The notes: generated by a model not told the origin, from the sequence alone. A stretch of DNA of 36,572 nucleotides from Acidobacteriaceae bacterium (GCA_025355505.1 JANXZM010000002.1:1-36572); one strand, 5' to 3'. Counted from the first letter of the stretch, positions 9,010 to 17,267 are shown. Numbers and translations are program-made.

Positions 9010-10784
9010 TTGCGTTTGCCGGGACCGGCTTTCACTTTGATGGCGACCACCGTCTGATCGTCGAACGCATCCACGCCAGCAGCGTGCTCGGTAACGGCCT
9101 TGAAGATCTCATTCACTACGCAGTCCGCAGACTTGGCCACGCAGCCGGCTATGATCGCTTCGACACGCTCCTGACCAAACGATTGACCGTTCCGGTTGCG
9201 CGCGTCAAGAATTCCGTCGCTGTAGAACACGAACAAGTCGCCCGGCTTGGCTTTGAAACTAAATTCGTCGTAATCCGCTTCATCGAACAGCCCCAGCGGC
9301 AGGCCGGTTGCCTCGATCAATTCAATCTTGCCGTCATGACAATAGATGGGGCGCGGCAAGCCCGAATTCGCCACCAGGAGCGTCCGCCGCTCGTCATCCC
9401 AGACGGCGTAGATGATCGATACAAACTGCGCCGCAATCCTGCGTTCCGCCAGCGACAGATTCACCGCCGAGAGCATTTCCGCCGGGCCGGGTTCAATCGG
9501 CGCATGGGAACGCAGAATGCCGCTGACCAGCGCGGCATAAATTGCAGCCGGCGCGCCTTTGCCGCTTACGTCTCCAATCGCGATGCCCAACCGCCCCAAC
9601 GAATAGGGAACGAAGTCGTAAAGGTCGCCGCCGATGGCGCGGGCTGGAACAAACTTCGCCTCGACGTCGAGATGCTGCATTTTTGGAAGCGAATGCGGGA
9701 GCAAGCGAAACTGCAACTCGCGAGCCAGGGCCAGCTCACGTTCCAGGCGCTGCTCTTGCCGCGCAATCTGTTCGTACAAGCGCGCGTTTTCAATGGCGAT
9801 CGCAAGCTGGGCTGCGAGCGTGGTCAGGGTCCGCTTGTGATCCTCGGTGAAATAGCCGCGGCGGGTGTGCTCCAGATCGAGCACGCCGATCACTCTCTCC
9901 TGGTAGATGAGCGGAACCGCCAATTCCGAACGCGTCTCGGGATTCAGTGCGATGTAGCGGGAACTCTTGGCAACGTCCGGCACCAGGATCGCTTCTTTGG
10001 CTTGCGCGGCGTACCCCACGACGCCGCGGCCCATCGGAATGTCGTGCTTCAGGTGCAGTCTTTCCTCGAAGCGCTGCGCGAATCGGTGCTGCAGTGTTTC
10101 TCCCGTCTGGTCGAGCAGAAGAATGCTGAACATCTGGTAGTCGATCAGCCGGTTGAGCAGCTCAGCGATCCGTTTGAGCAGTTCATCCAGGTTCAGAATC
10201 GACGTGAGTTCGCGCGCAATCTCGTTCAGCAGAAGCAGGGTGCGGGCCTGACGCGTGATGCGTGTGTGCAGCCGCGCGTTCTCTATACCCACTGCCATGC
10301 GCGACGCGATCAGCGTCAGCAGGCGTTGGTGCTCTTCGGTGAAGTAACCTTTTTCGCGCGCCTCAATGTCGATCACGCCAATGACGCGGTTCTTGACGAT
10401 CAACGGGATGGCCAGCTCCGAGTGAACGTTGGGGACGGCGTCGATGTAGAAATCTTCCTGGGAGGCATCGGCGACCAGCACCGCCTGGCGAGTGTGGGCG
10501 GCGCGGCCGGTAACGCCCTGGCCCACTTTAACGCGGAGGCGGTCGGCGACTTCCGGCGGGTATCCTACATGGAAGCGGACGTACAATTCCTGACGCTGCT
10601 CGTTGAGCAACAAGATGGCGAAAATTTCGTAGTCAATGACTTTGCGTACCAGTTCCGCGACACGGCGCAGCGTGGTTTCCAGGTCGAGCGTGGTGTTCAC
10701 CACGTCGGCCACTTCGAGCAGGAGGGGTTCCACCTCGAAAGCGCGTCCAGTTTGCGAGGCGGTGGTTTTCACAAGCTTCATCAT
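9006..10784 (-). CDS. RsbU/SpoIIE-type serine phosphatase with two GAF domains
   Basis: This 592-residue cytoplasmic signalling protein contains two tandem GAF sensor domains (about 19-170 and 195-345, each ending in a GYFTEEH/GYFTEDH plus IENARL signature), a short coiled segment, and a C-terminal PP2C-like SpoIIE/RsbU phosphatase (about 375-585). Metal-binding elements are GGDLYDF, GDVSGKG and the late FDDQT. Such proteins dephosphorylate anti-anti-sigma factors, linking a GAF ligand or redox cue to sigma factor activity. No anti-sigma or anti-anti-sigma gene is in the window. The two GAF repeats are similar enough to suggest internal duplication. Its stop overlaps the lysA start (GTGA). 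Upstream, an AT-rich repeat spacer separates it from hpt. The start could be either of two adjacent ATGs. Confidence 0.93.
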   Translation of the reverse strand: MMKLVKTTASQTGRAFEVEPLLLEVADVVNTTLDLETTLRRVAELVRKVIDYEIFAILLLNEQRQELYVRFHVGYPPEVADRLRVKVGQGVTGRAAHTRQAVLVADASQEDFYIDAVPNVHSELAIPLIVKNRVIGVIDIEAREKGYFTEEHQRLLTLIASRMAVGIENARLHTRITRQARTLLLLNEIARELTSILNLDELLKRIAELLNRLIDYQMFSILLLDQTGETLQHRFAQRFEERLHLKHDIPMGRGVVGYAAQAKEAILVPDVAKSSRYIALNPETRSELAVPLIYQERVIGVLDLEHTRRGYFTEDHKRTLTTLAAQLAIAIENARLYEQIARQEQRLERELALARELQFRLLPHSLPKMQHLDVEAKFVPARAIGGDLYDFVPYSLGRLGIAIGDVSGKGAPAAIYAALVSGILRSHAPIEPGPAEMLSAVNLSLAERRIAAQFVSIIYAVWDDERRTLLVANSGLPRPIYCHDGKIELIEATGLPLGLFDEADYDEFSFKAKPGDLFVFYSDGILDARNRNGQSFGQERVEAIIAGCVAKSADCVVNEIFKAVTEHAAGVDAFDDQTVVAIKVKAGPGKRK

Positions 10785-10797
10785 AGCAGCCGATTAA

Positions 10798-10862
10798 TTT
10801 GTAATTGGCAATTTGTAGTTGGCAATTTTAAAATCGAAGACGCAAGTTTCTACAATTACAAA
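10798..10862. repeat. AT-rich 14-mer tandem repeat with inverted partner
   Basis: Two tandem 14-mers, TTTGTAATTGGCAA and TTTGTAGTTGGCAA, occupy 10798-10825. The first ten bases of unit one are exactly complementary to CAATTACAAA at 10853-10862. A related arrangement occurs at 22906-23004. It fills the spacer between hpt and the phosphatase gene and could form a hairpin. Confidence 0.65.
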
Positions 10863-10878
10863 TTACGAGCCGCAAATC

Positions 10879-11436
10879 TTAAAGATTTTCGAGCACGCAG
10901 ATATCCGGAAGATTGCGGTAGCGCTCCGCATAATCCAGGCCGTAGCCAACCACGTAGGCATTGGGAATGGTGAAGCCGATGTAATGCGCCTGGATAGGCT
11001 GCTTGCGGCGTAAAGGCTTGTCCAGCAAGGCCGCAATGCGCAGCGACCTTGGTTGGTGGGCCTGCACCAGCTTTGAAATGTAGTTCAGCGTCAGCCCGGT
11101 GTCGAGGATGTCTTCCACCAGAATGACGTTTCGATCCGCCAGCGACTGATCCATGTCTTTGGTCAGCCGGACTTCGCCCAGCGAATCCCAAGCTGCGTGA
11201 CCGGCGGGGTCTTCCTTGGCGATGGGGCGGTTTCCGTAACTGGAAACACCGATAAAGTCGAAGGTGGCATCGAGCGGAACCTGACGGGCAAGATCACTTA
11301 AGAAAATGGCGGCGCCTTTGAGAACGCCGACGAAGATAATGGATTGGCCCTGAAAATCGCGGGCAATCTCTTCTCCCAGCTCGGCGACCCGCTTGGCAAT
11401 GGTTTCGCGTGACAGCAAGACTTTGAGGTCGGGCAT
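10879..11436 (-). CDS. hpt: Hypoxanthine phosphoribosyltransferase
   Basis: Hpt salvages hypoxanthine and guanine using PRPP to give IMP and GMP. With the ATG at 11436 the protein is 185 residues, normal for the family; an upstream TTG at 11469 would add eleven residues with no better ribosome site. The PRPP-binding motif VILVEDILDTGLT lies at 104-116, VGVLKGA at 36-42 provides the pyrophosphate loop, and KPLRRK at 140-145 and the VVGYGLDYAERYRNLP segment bind the purine. The loop after YGNR is a little longer than usual. It heads the minus-strand group hpt, phosphatase, lysA, with 94 bases before the phosphatase start, so co-transcription is possible but not certain. Confidence 0.95.
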   Translation of the reverse strand: MPDLKVLLSRETIAKRVAELGEEIARDFQGQSIIFVGVLKGAAIFLSDLARQVPLDATFDFIGVSSYGNRPIAKEDPAGHAAWDSLGEVRLTKDMDQSLADRNVILVEDILDTGLTLNYISKLVQAHQPRSLRIAALLDKPLRRKQPIQAHYIGFTIPNAYVVGYGLDYAERYRNLPDICVLENL

Positions 11437-11517
11437 TGAGCACCATTTTATACACGAGTTTGGGCGCAACCGGAATGGTTAAAATGAAGCCAACATTTTC
11501 GCGGCGGGGTTTGCTCG

Positions 11518-11546
11518 TTGCGCGCTTTCCCCCACGTGGCTAGAAT
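11518..11546 (+). promoter_or_regulatory. Sigma-70-like promoter for the UPF0173 gene
   Basis: TTGCGC at 11518-11523 and TAGAAT at 11541-11546 are separated by exactly 17 bases. The predicted start of transcription is near 11553, giving a leader of about 25 bases with a strong Shine-Dalgarno before the GTG at 11578. Confidence 0.55.
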
Positions 11547-11577
11547 GCTAATTCGCAGGGTACCTGGGGAGTGTTTT

Positions 11578-12279
11578 GTGAATCTTAAAGGAATCCAAAT
11601 TACATGGCTTGGCCACTCCACCTTCCGCATCCAGACTCCGGAAGGGAATACCCTCTACATCGATCCGTGGATTGCCGGCAATCCCATGTGTCCGGAGAGT
11701 GAGAAGAACGTGAAGAAGGCGGACCTGCTGCTGTGCACGCACGGGCATGGCGATCACATTGGCGACGCGGTTGAGGTGGGCAAGAAGCTGAATCCGATTG
11801 TTGTTGGTATCTTCGAGCTCTGTTTGTGGCTGCAGAAAAAAGGCGTCCAACAGATCGCACCCATGAACAAGGGCGGCACGCAAACTGTCGCAGGCGTGAA
11901 GATCAGCATGGTACACGCGGTGCATTCCTGCGGCATTCAGGATGGCGACCAGGTTATCTACGGCGGTGAAGCCTGCGGCTACGTGCTCGAGTTTTCGAAC
12001 GGTGTGAAGCTCTACCACGCGGGCGATACCAATGTATTCAGCGATATGGCCATCATTCACGACCTCTATGCGCCGAAGATTGTCATGCTGCCCATCGGCG
12101 ACCTGTTCACCATGTCGCCGCGCGAGGCTGCCTATGCCTGTAAACTTCTGCAACCGGAAACTGTGATCCCGATGCACTTCGGTACGTTTCCGCTGCTGAC
12201 AGGAACTCCCGGCGAGTTGCAGAGACTGGCGCCTTACGTGGAAGTGATGGAACTGAAACCGGGGCCGACGATTTCGTAA
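11578..12279 (+). CDS. UPF0173 metallo-beta-lactamase-fold hydrolase
   Basis: This 233-residue protein belongs to the UPF0173 group of metal-dependent hydrolases (UlaG-like). It opens with the typical ITWLGHSTFRI, has IDPW at 28-31, and the metal motif THGHGDHIGD with H55, H57, D59 and H60. Further ligands are in VHAVHS, HAGDTN and the late MHFGTFP. The physiological substrate of the family is unknown. The start is the GTG at 11578, which has a GGGGAG Shine-Dalgarno six to seven bases upstream and puts the first beta strand at the right place; longer readings from 11518 would run through the promoter. The next gene, an O-methyltransferase, starts 52 bases on and has its own strong ribosome site. 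Confidence 0.92.
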   Translation: MNLKGIQITWLGHSTFRIQTPEGNTLYIDPWIAGNPMCPESEKNVKKADLLLCTHGHGDHIGDAVEVGKKLNPIVVGIFELCLWLQKKGVQQIAPMNKGGTQTVAGVKISMVHAVHSCGIQDGDQVIYGGEACGYVLEFSNGVKLYHAGDTNVFSDMAIIHDLYAPKIVMLPIGDLFTMSPREAAYACKLLQPETVIPMHFGTFPLLTGTPGELQRLAPYVEVMELKPGPTIS

Positions 12280-12331
12280 AGGTGGCTGCATGATGAGCTG
12301 TACGGTGGAGCGACGGGCGTAAGGAGAAAAA

Positions 12332-12994
12332 ATGAGCGACCAAACCGCAAAGGCATACTGGCGCATGGGGGGTATTACCGTCCCGGAAGTCGAAGACTAC
12401 CTGTACGCGATGTTACCGCCGCGCGACGAAGTTCTGGCTGAGATGGAAGCCGACGCCACCAGGAACGGGGTGGCCATCGTTGGCCCGGTCGTGGCACGCG
12501 TGCTGTATCAACTGGCGACCATCAGCGGCGCGAAGAAAATCTTTGAAATGGGCTCTGCCATAGGCTATTCCACCATCTGGTGGGCGCGCGCGGTGGGCGA
12601 AGGCGGACGCGTCGTCTATACCGATGGCGATCCCAAGCACGCGGAAAAGGCGCGCGGCTACTTCCAGCGTGCTGGCGTCAGCGAGCGCATCACGGTTCGG
12701 GTGGGCGACGCGCTCGAGTTTCTTTCGGAGGAGAAAGAGCAATATGACATCATCTTCAACGACGTGGACAAGACCGACTACCCGCGTGTTTTTCGTTTAG
12801 CTCTCCCGCGCCTGAAAAGCGGCGGCCTTTTTATCGCCGACAACGTTCTGTGGAGCGGCAAGCTCAGCAAATCCAACCCCGACGCCGAAACGAAAGCGAT
12901 CCTGGAATTCAACAAACTGATCTGCGAATCGGAAGATCTGTTCACGACCATCCTGCCCATCCGCGACGGAGTTTCCGTTTGCGTGAAGAAGTAG
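12332..12994 (+). CDS. SAM-dependent O-methyltransferase (family 3)
   Basis: This 220-residue class I methyltransferase resembles the catechol/caffeoyl-CoA O-methyltransferase group. The SAM loop is FEMGSAIGYSTIWWA (about 70-84), the acidic residue binding the ribose is in YTDGDP, the metal-site aspartates are in FNDVDKTDYP, and the following strand and loop read GGLFIADNVLWSGK, the common IDNVLW signature. The substrate is unknown; family members methylate catechols, other phenolics or small molecules in a Mg-dependent way. The AAGGAG Shine-Dalgarno and ATG are clear. It lies in the same direction as the UPF0173 gene upstream and the flavoprotein downstream. Confidence 0.92.
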   Translation: MSDQTAKAYWRMGGITVPEVEDYLYAMLPPRDEVLAEMEADATRNGVAIVGPVVARVLYQLATISGAKKIFEMGSAIGYSTIWWARAVGEGGRVVYTDGDPKHAEKARGYFQRAGVSERITVRVGDALEFLSEEKEQYDIIFNDVDKTDYPRVFRLALPRLKSGGLFIADNVLWSGKLSKSNPDAETKAILEFNKLICESEDLFTTILPIRDGVSVCVKK

Positions 12995-13026
12995 GGAATT
13001 GGGCGCGGCGCGCTTGTGCGACGCGG

Positions 13027-13035
13027 TGCTAGAAT
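13027..13035 (+). promoter_or_regulatory. Extended -10 element before the YpdA-like gene
   Basis: TGCTAGAAT fits an extended -10 (TGn TAnAAT) with no clear -35. It is 30 bases before the TTG start of the flavoprotein gene and resembles the element before yebC. Confidence 0.45.
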
Positions 13036-13065
13036 TATGCGATTCCAACCCCCGCGATAAAGGCC

Positions 13066-14145
13066 TTGACACCCTTGCCCGTCGAACAGATTCCGGAAAC
13101 TCTGCCACGCACCCAATCACAGACGCGGCCCGACTCCTGGGCTGATGTGCTGGTCGTGGGCGCAGGCCCAACCGGCATGGCCTGCGCGATCGAGGCCCAG
13201 AAGGCCGGCTTCAAGGCTCTGATCCTCGACAAGGGATGCCTGGTTAATTCCATTTTTCACTATCCCAACAACATGGTGTTCTTCACCACGCCGGAGTTGC
13301 TGGAGATTGGCGATGTCCCTTTCACTACCGCTTCAGCGAAGCCGAACCGGCTTGAAGCCCTGGAATATTACCGGCGCGTCGCCGAGCACTATCATTTGCA
13401 CATTCGGCAGTACGAATGGGTGAAGACGATCACAGGCGAGGATGGCAATTTTCGCGTCACCACCACGAACCGGCACGACGACATCGGCGACTACCGCGCG
13501 CGCAAGATCGTTGTCGCTACAGGCTACTACGATCTCGCCAACCAACTAAAGATCCCGGGCGAAGACCTCGACAAAGTTTTTCATTACTATCGGGAGCCGC
13601 ATCCGTATTTCGATGCCGATTTGGTTGTGATTGGGGGCAAAAATTCGGCGGCGGAGGCGGCTTTGGATTTGTGGCGGCACGGTGCGCGGGTCACGCTAGT
13701 CCATCGCGGATCGCAGATGCATAACCACGTGAAATATTGGGTGCGTCCCGATATCGAAAACCGCATCAAGGCTGGCGAGATCGGCGCGCATTTCAACAGC
13801 AGCGTGCAGGAGATCGGCGGTGACTTCGTGGTGGTGCGAACGCCGTCTGGCCCTTTTCGCCTGAAAAACGATTTTGTATTTGCGCTGACCGGCTACCATC
13901 CCGACTACGATTTCCTTCGCAGCGTAGGCATTGAACTTTCTTCCGAACAACTTCGTCCGGTCTGCGATCCCGCGAACCTGGAATCGAACGTACCGGGGAT
14001 ATACGTGGCGGGAGTGATCGTGGCGGGCGCCAGGACGAACGAAATCTTCATTGAGAATGGCCGCTTCCACGGCAAACTGATCGGGGCTCATCTGAGCCAG
14101 ACACTCGGTGGCGGGAACCCAAATTTTCCTCTTGACGCGACTTAA
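13066..14145 (+). CDS. YpdA-like NAD(P)H-dependent flavoprotein reductase
   Basis: This flavoprotein of about 359 residues belongs to the YpdA/thioredoxin reductase-like group, the putative bacillithiol disulfide reductases. FAD-binding GAGPTG is at 32-37, the SIFHYPNNMVFFTTPELLEIG block at 62-82 is characteristic of YpdA, and a second Rossmann motif GGKNSAAE is at 190-197. The tail has the FAD-contacting GIYVAGVIV. There is no CxxC. The position of the cysteine in the GGGPCG loop of staphylococcal YpdA is a threonine (T36) here; the nearest cysteine is C40. The start is uncertain: TTG at 13066 is used here, with AAAGG just upstream; another TTG lies at 13075. Bacillithiol recycling is a family inference. 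Confidence 0.85.
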   Translation: MTPLPVEQIPETLPRTQSQTRPDSWADVLVVGAGPTGMACAIEAQKAGFKALILDKGCLVNSIFHYPNNMVFFTTPELLEIGDVPFTTASAKPNRLEALEYYRRVAEHYHLHIRQYEWVKTITGEDGNFRVTTTNRHDDIGDYRARKIVVATGYYDLANQLKIPGEDLDKVFHYYREPHPYFDADLVVIGGKNSAAEAALDLWRHGARVTLVHRGSQMHNHVKYWVRPDIENRIKAGEIGAHFNSSVQEIGGDFVVVRTPSGPFRLKNDFVFALTGYHPDYDFLRSVGIELSSEQLRPVCDPANLESNVPGIYVAGVIVAGARTNEIFIENGRFHGKLIGAHLSQTLGGGNPNFPLDAT

Positions 14146-14802
14146 GGTGTAACTGTCTCGTTTCGCATTATGTCACGCGATATGCTGTGGAATCCGATCC
14201 TAACGTCGAAAAGCTCGACGTCAGGATGGGCACCCGGCAGAAGGAATGATCTGTCGTTTCTTGTCTTTTTTGTCTTGTCTTTTTTGTCTTTGCCTTGTCG
14301 TGCACTCCGAAGGTGTTTACCAGTTAGTACCGGTACCCCCCTCCCCCCCGGTCTCCTGGAATCATAGGGTTGGCGGGAATTTTCGGACCTGGTCTTTGAA
14401 TCAAAAGGACTTATATTAAAGTATTTCGGAATAAGGACTTAGCTCGATTCGTCGCTTAATTCTACTGAAATTCATAGTTTCAGCGGTTGGCCGACGTTCC
14501 GCTTCCAGGCTGCAAAACAATTATCAAAGAGCTGCTAACAAGCGCGCTTAGCGCGGCTTCGAGGGATGTCCTGGAACACGGGACGCGCCTCGATCAGAGA
14601 TATTGTCGCATTGCGTTAGTTGGCTGTCTGTGACGGCGATCATGGTTCTGTGTGATGAAAAAGCACCGCGACGGTGAATTCCAGGAGCGGCAGAGATTTC
14701 GCAGATTCAAAATGTGGAATCGCAGAGGAGTTGTGGTTGAGGACGCGCGATAGCAGGGCCCTTGAGCAAAACCGGTCCTTCTCGGTGTCGGCTTCTGGAG
14801 GG

Positions 14803-14826
14803 CCACTTCTCAAACGCGAGAAGTGG
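14803..14826. repeat. Perfect 9-bp hairpin
   Basis: CCACTTCTC and GAGAAGTGG pair perfectly around AAACGC. The next bases contain GTGGCGCACCC, a box that recurs as GTGGCCCACCC 70 bases on. It is not followed by a clear T-run, so terminator function is uncertain. Confidence 0.6.
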
Positions 14827-14842
14827 CGCACCCCCGTTTTCT

Positions 14843-14953
14843 TCAGTGTCGACCGTTAGTGACGCGCACTATGCTTATGCGCTGGAGAAAAGTGGCCCAC
14901 CCGCCTGAGTTGCTGACGGTGCCGAAGAGTTTGATGGTCTGTTGGGTCTGCAT
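14843..14953 (-). CDS. Possible 36-residue small protein
   Basis: An ATG at 14953 is preceded by AAAAAGGAGAAACACC, one of the best Shine-Dalgarno sites in the window. The frame starts MQTQQTIKLFGTVSN and ends after 36 residues at a TGA. The second half overlaps repeat-type sequence (the GTGGGCCACTTTTC box reads as GWATF), so the stop may be accidental and the peptide a truncated relic. I know no family for it. Upstream on the same strand are two inverted repeats (15023-15037 and CTTGCG/CGCAAG at 15075-15121), which could be a structured leader. No neighbour gives a clue to function. Confidence 0.35.
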   Translation of the reverse strand: MQTQQTIKLFGTVSNSGGWATFLQRISIVRVTNGRH

Positions 14954-15363
14954 GGTGTTTCTCCTTTTTGCCCGGTGAATCGGGACACTTCCCAAAGGGC
15001 CCGGAGGTGGCTGTTCTCAAGTCGCGGCATAGCCGCGTTGCCAAGGGCAGAAGTTTTTGGAAAGGGACCCGGAGCTTGCGAAGGGGGAGGAGTCCAACAC
15101 CCGCAGGGCGCGGTACGCAAGTTCTGAACGCAGAGGCGAAGGGCGCGGCTTTTACACCGAAGCGGTGGCCGAGTGGACGTGCAAAATCGAGATTGTGCAA
15201 AGCTGCCGACCTCACGCTCAGCCGTCTTTCAGAAGCCGGTTGAAGTTGCAGATTAAGATGGGCAACGCCAGTGCGATCCAATATGAGACATCTCCCGGCA
15301 GGCTTCAGATCAACCTAAGATATCCTTCATTTACGATCAGCCGTCTTCCGCGAGAGGAACGCC

Positions 15364-16812
15364 TTGCCCCAACTGCCTGCCCTCGATCTGCACACTCGGA
15401 TAAATCACTCACCCCATGTTGTCATACTCGGTGCGGGTGCCAGCCGCGCTTCCTTTCCGAAGGGCGATGCGAATGGCAAGCGGCTTCCTGTCATGGCCGA
15501 TCTAGTCGATTGTCTTGGCCTCAAATCGCTCATCGAAGCAGACGGTTTTACAGACACTTTAGACTTTGAAGCAATCTACGACCAAATTGCCACCAGCGGG
15601 AATCACTCGTCGCTGAAGGCAGAGATCGAATTGCGGGTCAAAACCTACTTTGAATCGCTGGAAATGCCAGCTACTCCAACTCTCTATGACTTTCTTGTAC
15701 TCTCGCTACGAGAAAACGACGTAATAGCCACCTTCAATTGGGACCCGTTTCTGGTGAAGGCATACGTCCGTAATCGCGCGATTGCGAAACTTCCCCGGTT
15801 GTTGTTTCTTCATGGGAACGTCATGATCGGTGTATGCCCCACCGACCGAATCTCGGGGATTCGGAGCGAGCCGTGCCCCACTTGTGGGGGACCCCTCCAA
15901 CCGACCCAACTGCTCTACCCAGTCCGCCAGAAAAATTACAACTCCGACCCATTCATCGCAAGTCAATGGACGCAGCTCAAAGATGCGTTGAATGCCGGAT
16001 ACATGCTAACCATTTTCGGGTATGGCGCACCGGCCACGGATGTTGAGGCCGTCGAACTTATGCGGCAAGGATGGGGGGACAACCCAACATTCGAGCTAGC
16101 TGAGGTTGGAATCGTCGATATTCGGTCCGAAGATGACCTTCGAAAAACATGGGAACCTTTTCTATGCCGTACCCACTACGGAGTGTCGGTCGATATCTGG
16201 AGTACATGGCTGTTCGGCGCTCCGCGGCGGAGCTGCGAATCGTTAGCGATGGCTACCTTGCAAAACGATCCATGGCATAGCAATCCGTATCCGAAGCTGC
16301 GCTCCTTATCGACCCTTCACGCATGGATCGCTCCACTTCTATCGGAGGAAAGGCGAGGTCGCTTTACCGGAAACCCCTGTCTCCAGCCAGAAGATTTTCG
16401 GGAGGAATCTGCGGAACCCGCGAAGAGAATCGGAACGGACTTTGTCCTGGGCTGGTTGAAGTTGCTCTGCAAAGGACAATTGACCCCGCCTTTTTGCGTT
16501 GAGCTTGCTCTCAGGGATGGAGCCCACTACAACCTTCACTCCGTCCTCACATGCGATGACGACACATCTACGATGGTCGTGCGCATCTGGGATCTCCGGG
16601 CACTGAACGCCGAAGACGTTCTAACGTTAAAGCAAACGTTGAACGGGATTCACGACCGTCAAAGTTTGAGCGATGAGAGATTGCTGCACTCGAAACTGGA
16701 CTGGGCTAACGTCCATCTACATTACGACGACATCTCGTATGCCATCGAATGGCACGATCGCATCTGGCCCGATCATAAGGTCACGAGTGAGGAGATCGCG
16801 GACAGCCTGTGA
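15364..16812 (+). CDS. SIR2-like domain protein (candidate NADase, defence-type)
   Basis: This 482-residue protein starts with a SIR2-like Rossmann domain (about 15-235). The NAD-binding loop is VVILGAGAS (19-27). The likely catalytic pair is N125 in TFNWDPF and H150 in LFLHGN, the arrangement seen in SIR2-type NADases of phage defence. A reduced zinc knuckle C158-x2-D161 / C171-x2-C174 follows, then TIFGYGAPATDVEA (216-229), the usual last strand with a nucleotide-binding aspartate. The C-terminal half (240-482) matches nothing I recognise and may be a sensor. The TTG start has a fine Shine-Dalgarno (GAGAGGA, 5 bases away), and an in-frame stop at 15316 rules out a longer protein. Sampled lines are 48-52% G+C against 70% in a sampled core line, suggesting transfer. 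NAD depletion on infection is inference from family. Confidence 0.82.
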   Translation: MPQLPALDLHTRINHSPHVVILGAGASRASFPKGDANGKRLPVMADLVDCLGLKSLIEADGFTDTLDFEAIYDQIATSGNHSSLKAEIELRVKTYFESLEMPATPTLYDFLVLSLRENDVIATFNWDPFLVKAYVRNRAIAKLPRLLFLHGNVMIGVCPTDRISGIRSEPCPTCGGPLQPTQLLYPVRQKNYNSDPFIASQWTQLKDALNAGYMLTIFGYGAPATDVEAVELMRQGWGDNPTFELAEVGIVDIRSEDDLRKTWEPFLCRTHYGVSVDIWSTWLFGAPRRSCESLAMATLQNDPWHSNPYPKLRSLSTLHAWIAPLLSEERRGRFTGNPCLQPEDFREESAEPAKRIGTDFVLGWLKLLCKGQLTPPFCVELALRDGAHYNLHSVLTCDDDTSTMVVRIWDLRALNAEDVLTLKQTLNGIHDRQSLSDERLLHSKLDWANVHLHYDDISYAIEWHDRIWPDHKVTSEEIADSL

Positions 16813-16852
16813 TTTCTGATGTCGCGACTATCGCAATTCGTCTCTTCAGTGG

Positions 16853-17158
16853 TTACGATGGCCGTCTTCTATGAAACCATCCACCTTCGAGAGTGACGTT
16901 GAAGCCTGCTCCGTAATCCGGAAACTCCACCTGAAATCCTTGTGGCGTAATGTTGGTCAACACCGCTTTGATCGTTGGCTCCTCGTTGTAGCCAGACGCT
17001 CGTAGATGGGGAAGGAACGTCTCGAGTTGCTCTTGTATGCTGACCTGCAGGCGTTCGACGTCCGATTCCAACATGTCCGCGCCCGTCCGGGCGCGTGCGG
17101 AATCACCCGAGCTCATCACGCCTCCGCCGATTGGACCATAAACAGTCCCGTCAGCCAT
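16853..17158 (-). CDS. Uncharacterised small protein, 5' end probably frameshifted
   Basis: From the ATG at 17158 the frame gives 101 residues (MADGTVYGPIGGG...), hydrophilic, with a helical middle (LESDVERLQVSIQEQLETF) and a beta-rich end (ITPQGFQVEFP). I do not recognise it. The same frame stays open upstream to a TGA at 17237-17239 and reads like real protein (EPITEKQRRNLRKVNAQVAT) but has no start codon. An ATG at 17265, two bases after the stop of the upstream lipoprotein gene, begins MTDALGFGYD in another frame that would join it after a one-base shift near 17240. The intact gene was therefore probably about 140 residues and coupled to the lipoprotein. The start at 17158 has only a weak ribosome site. 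Confidence 0.5.
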   Translation of the reverse strand: MADGTVYGPIGGGVMSSGDSARARTGADMLESDVERLQVSIQEQLETFLPHLRASGYNEEPTIKAVLTNITPQGFQVEFPDYGAGFNVTLEGGWFHRRRPS

Positions 17159-17267
17159 TTCTGTAGCGACCTGCGCGTTGACCTTGCGCAGATTGCGTCG
17201 CTGTTTTTCAGTGATGGGTTCACCCTTGATTCCCTGTCATAGCCGAATCCGAGCGCGTCGGTCATCG

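Larger units (their letters stand above)
14146..15363. other. Gene-poor, low-GC and repeat-rich stretch
   Basis: About 1.2 kb hold no confident long gene. A hand count of 14401-14460 gives 20 of 60 G+C, far below the core genes. There is a CTTGTCTTTTTTGT tandem near 14260-14290, homopolymeric C runs near 14336-14350, a perfect hairpin at 14803-14826, another (CGCGGC-ATA-GCCGCG) at 15023-15037, and a possible small minus-strand gene at 14843-14953. It looks like decayed mobile or repeat DNA bordering the SIR2-like gene. Confidence 0.6.

Noticed and set aside
8826-10973. Open frame of 715 codons on the plus strand opposite the phosphatase and lysA
   Set aside because: It is the antisense shadow of two genes with clear catalytic motifs; its protein is Gln/Arg/His-rich with no domain.
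14170-14367. 65-codon plus-strand ORF with hydrophobic run
   Set aside because: The hydrophobic run is a translated CTTGTCTTTTTTGT simple repeat, with no ribosome site.
14856-15281. 141-codon minus-strand ORF
   Set aside because: Arg/Pro/Leu-rich, no start signal, composed of repeat-type sequence.
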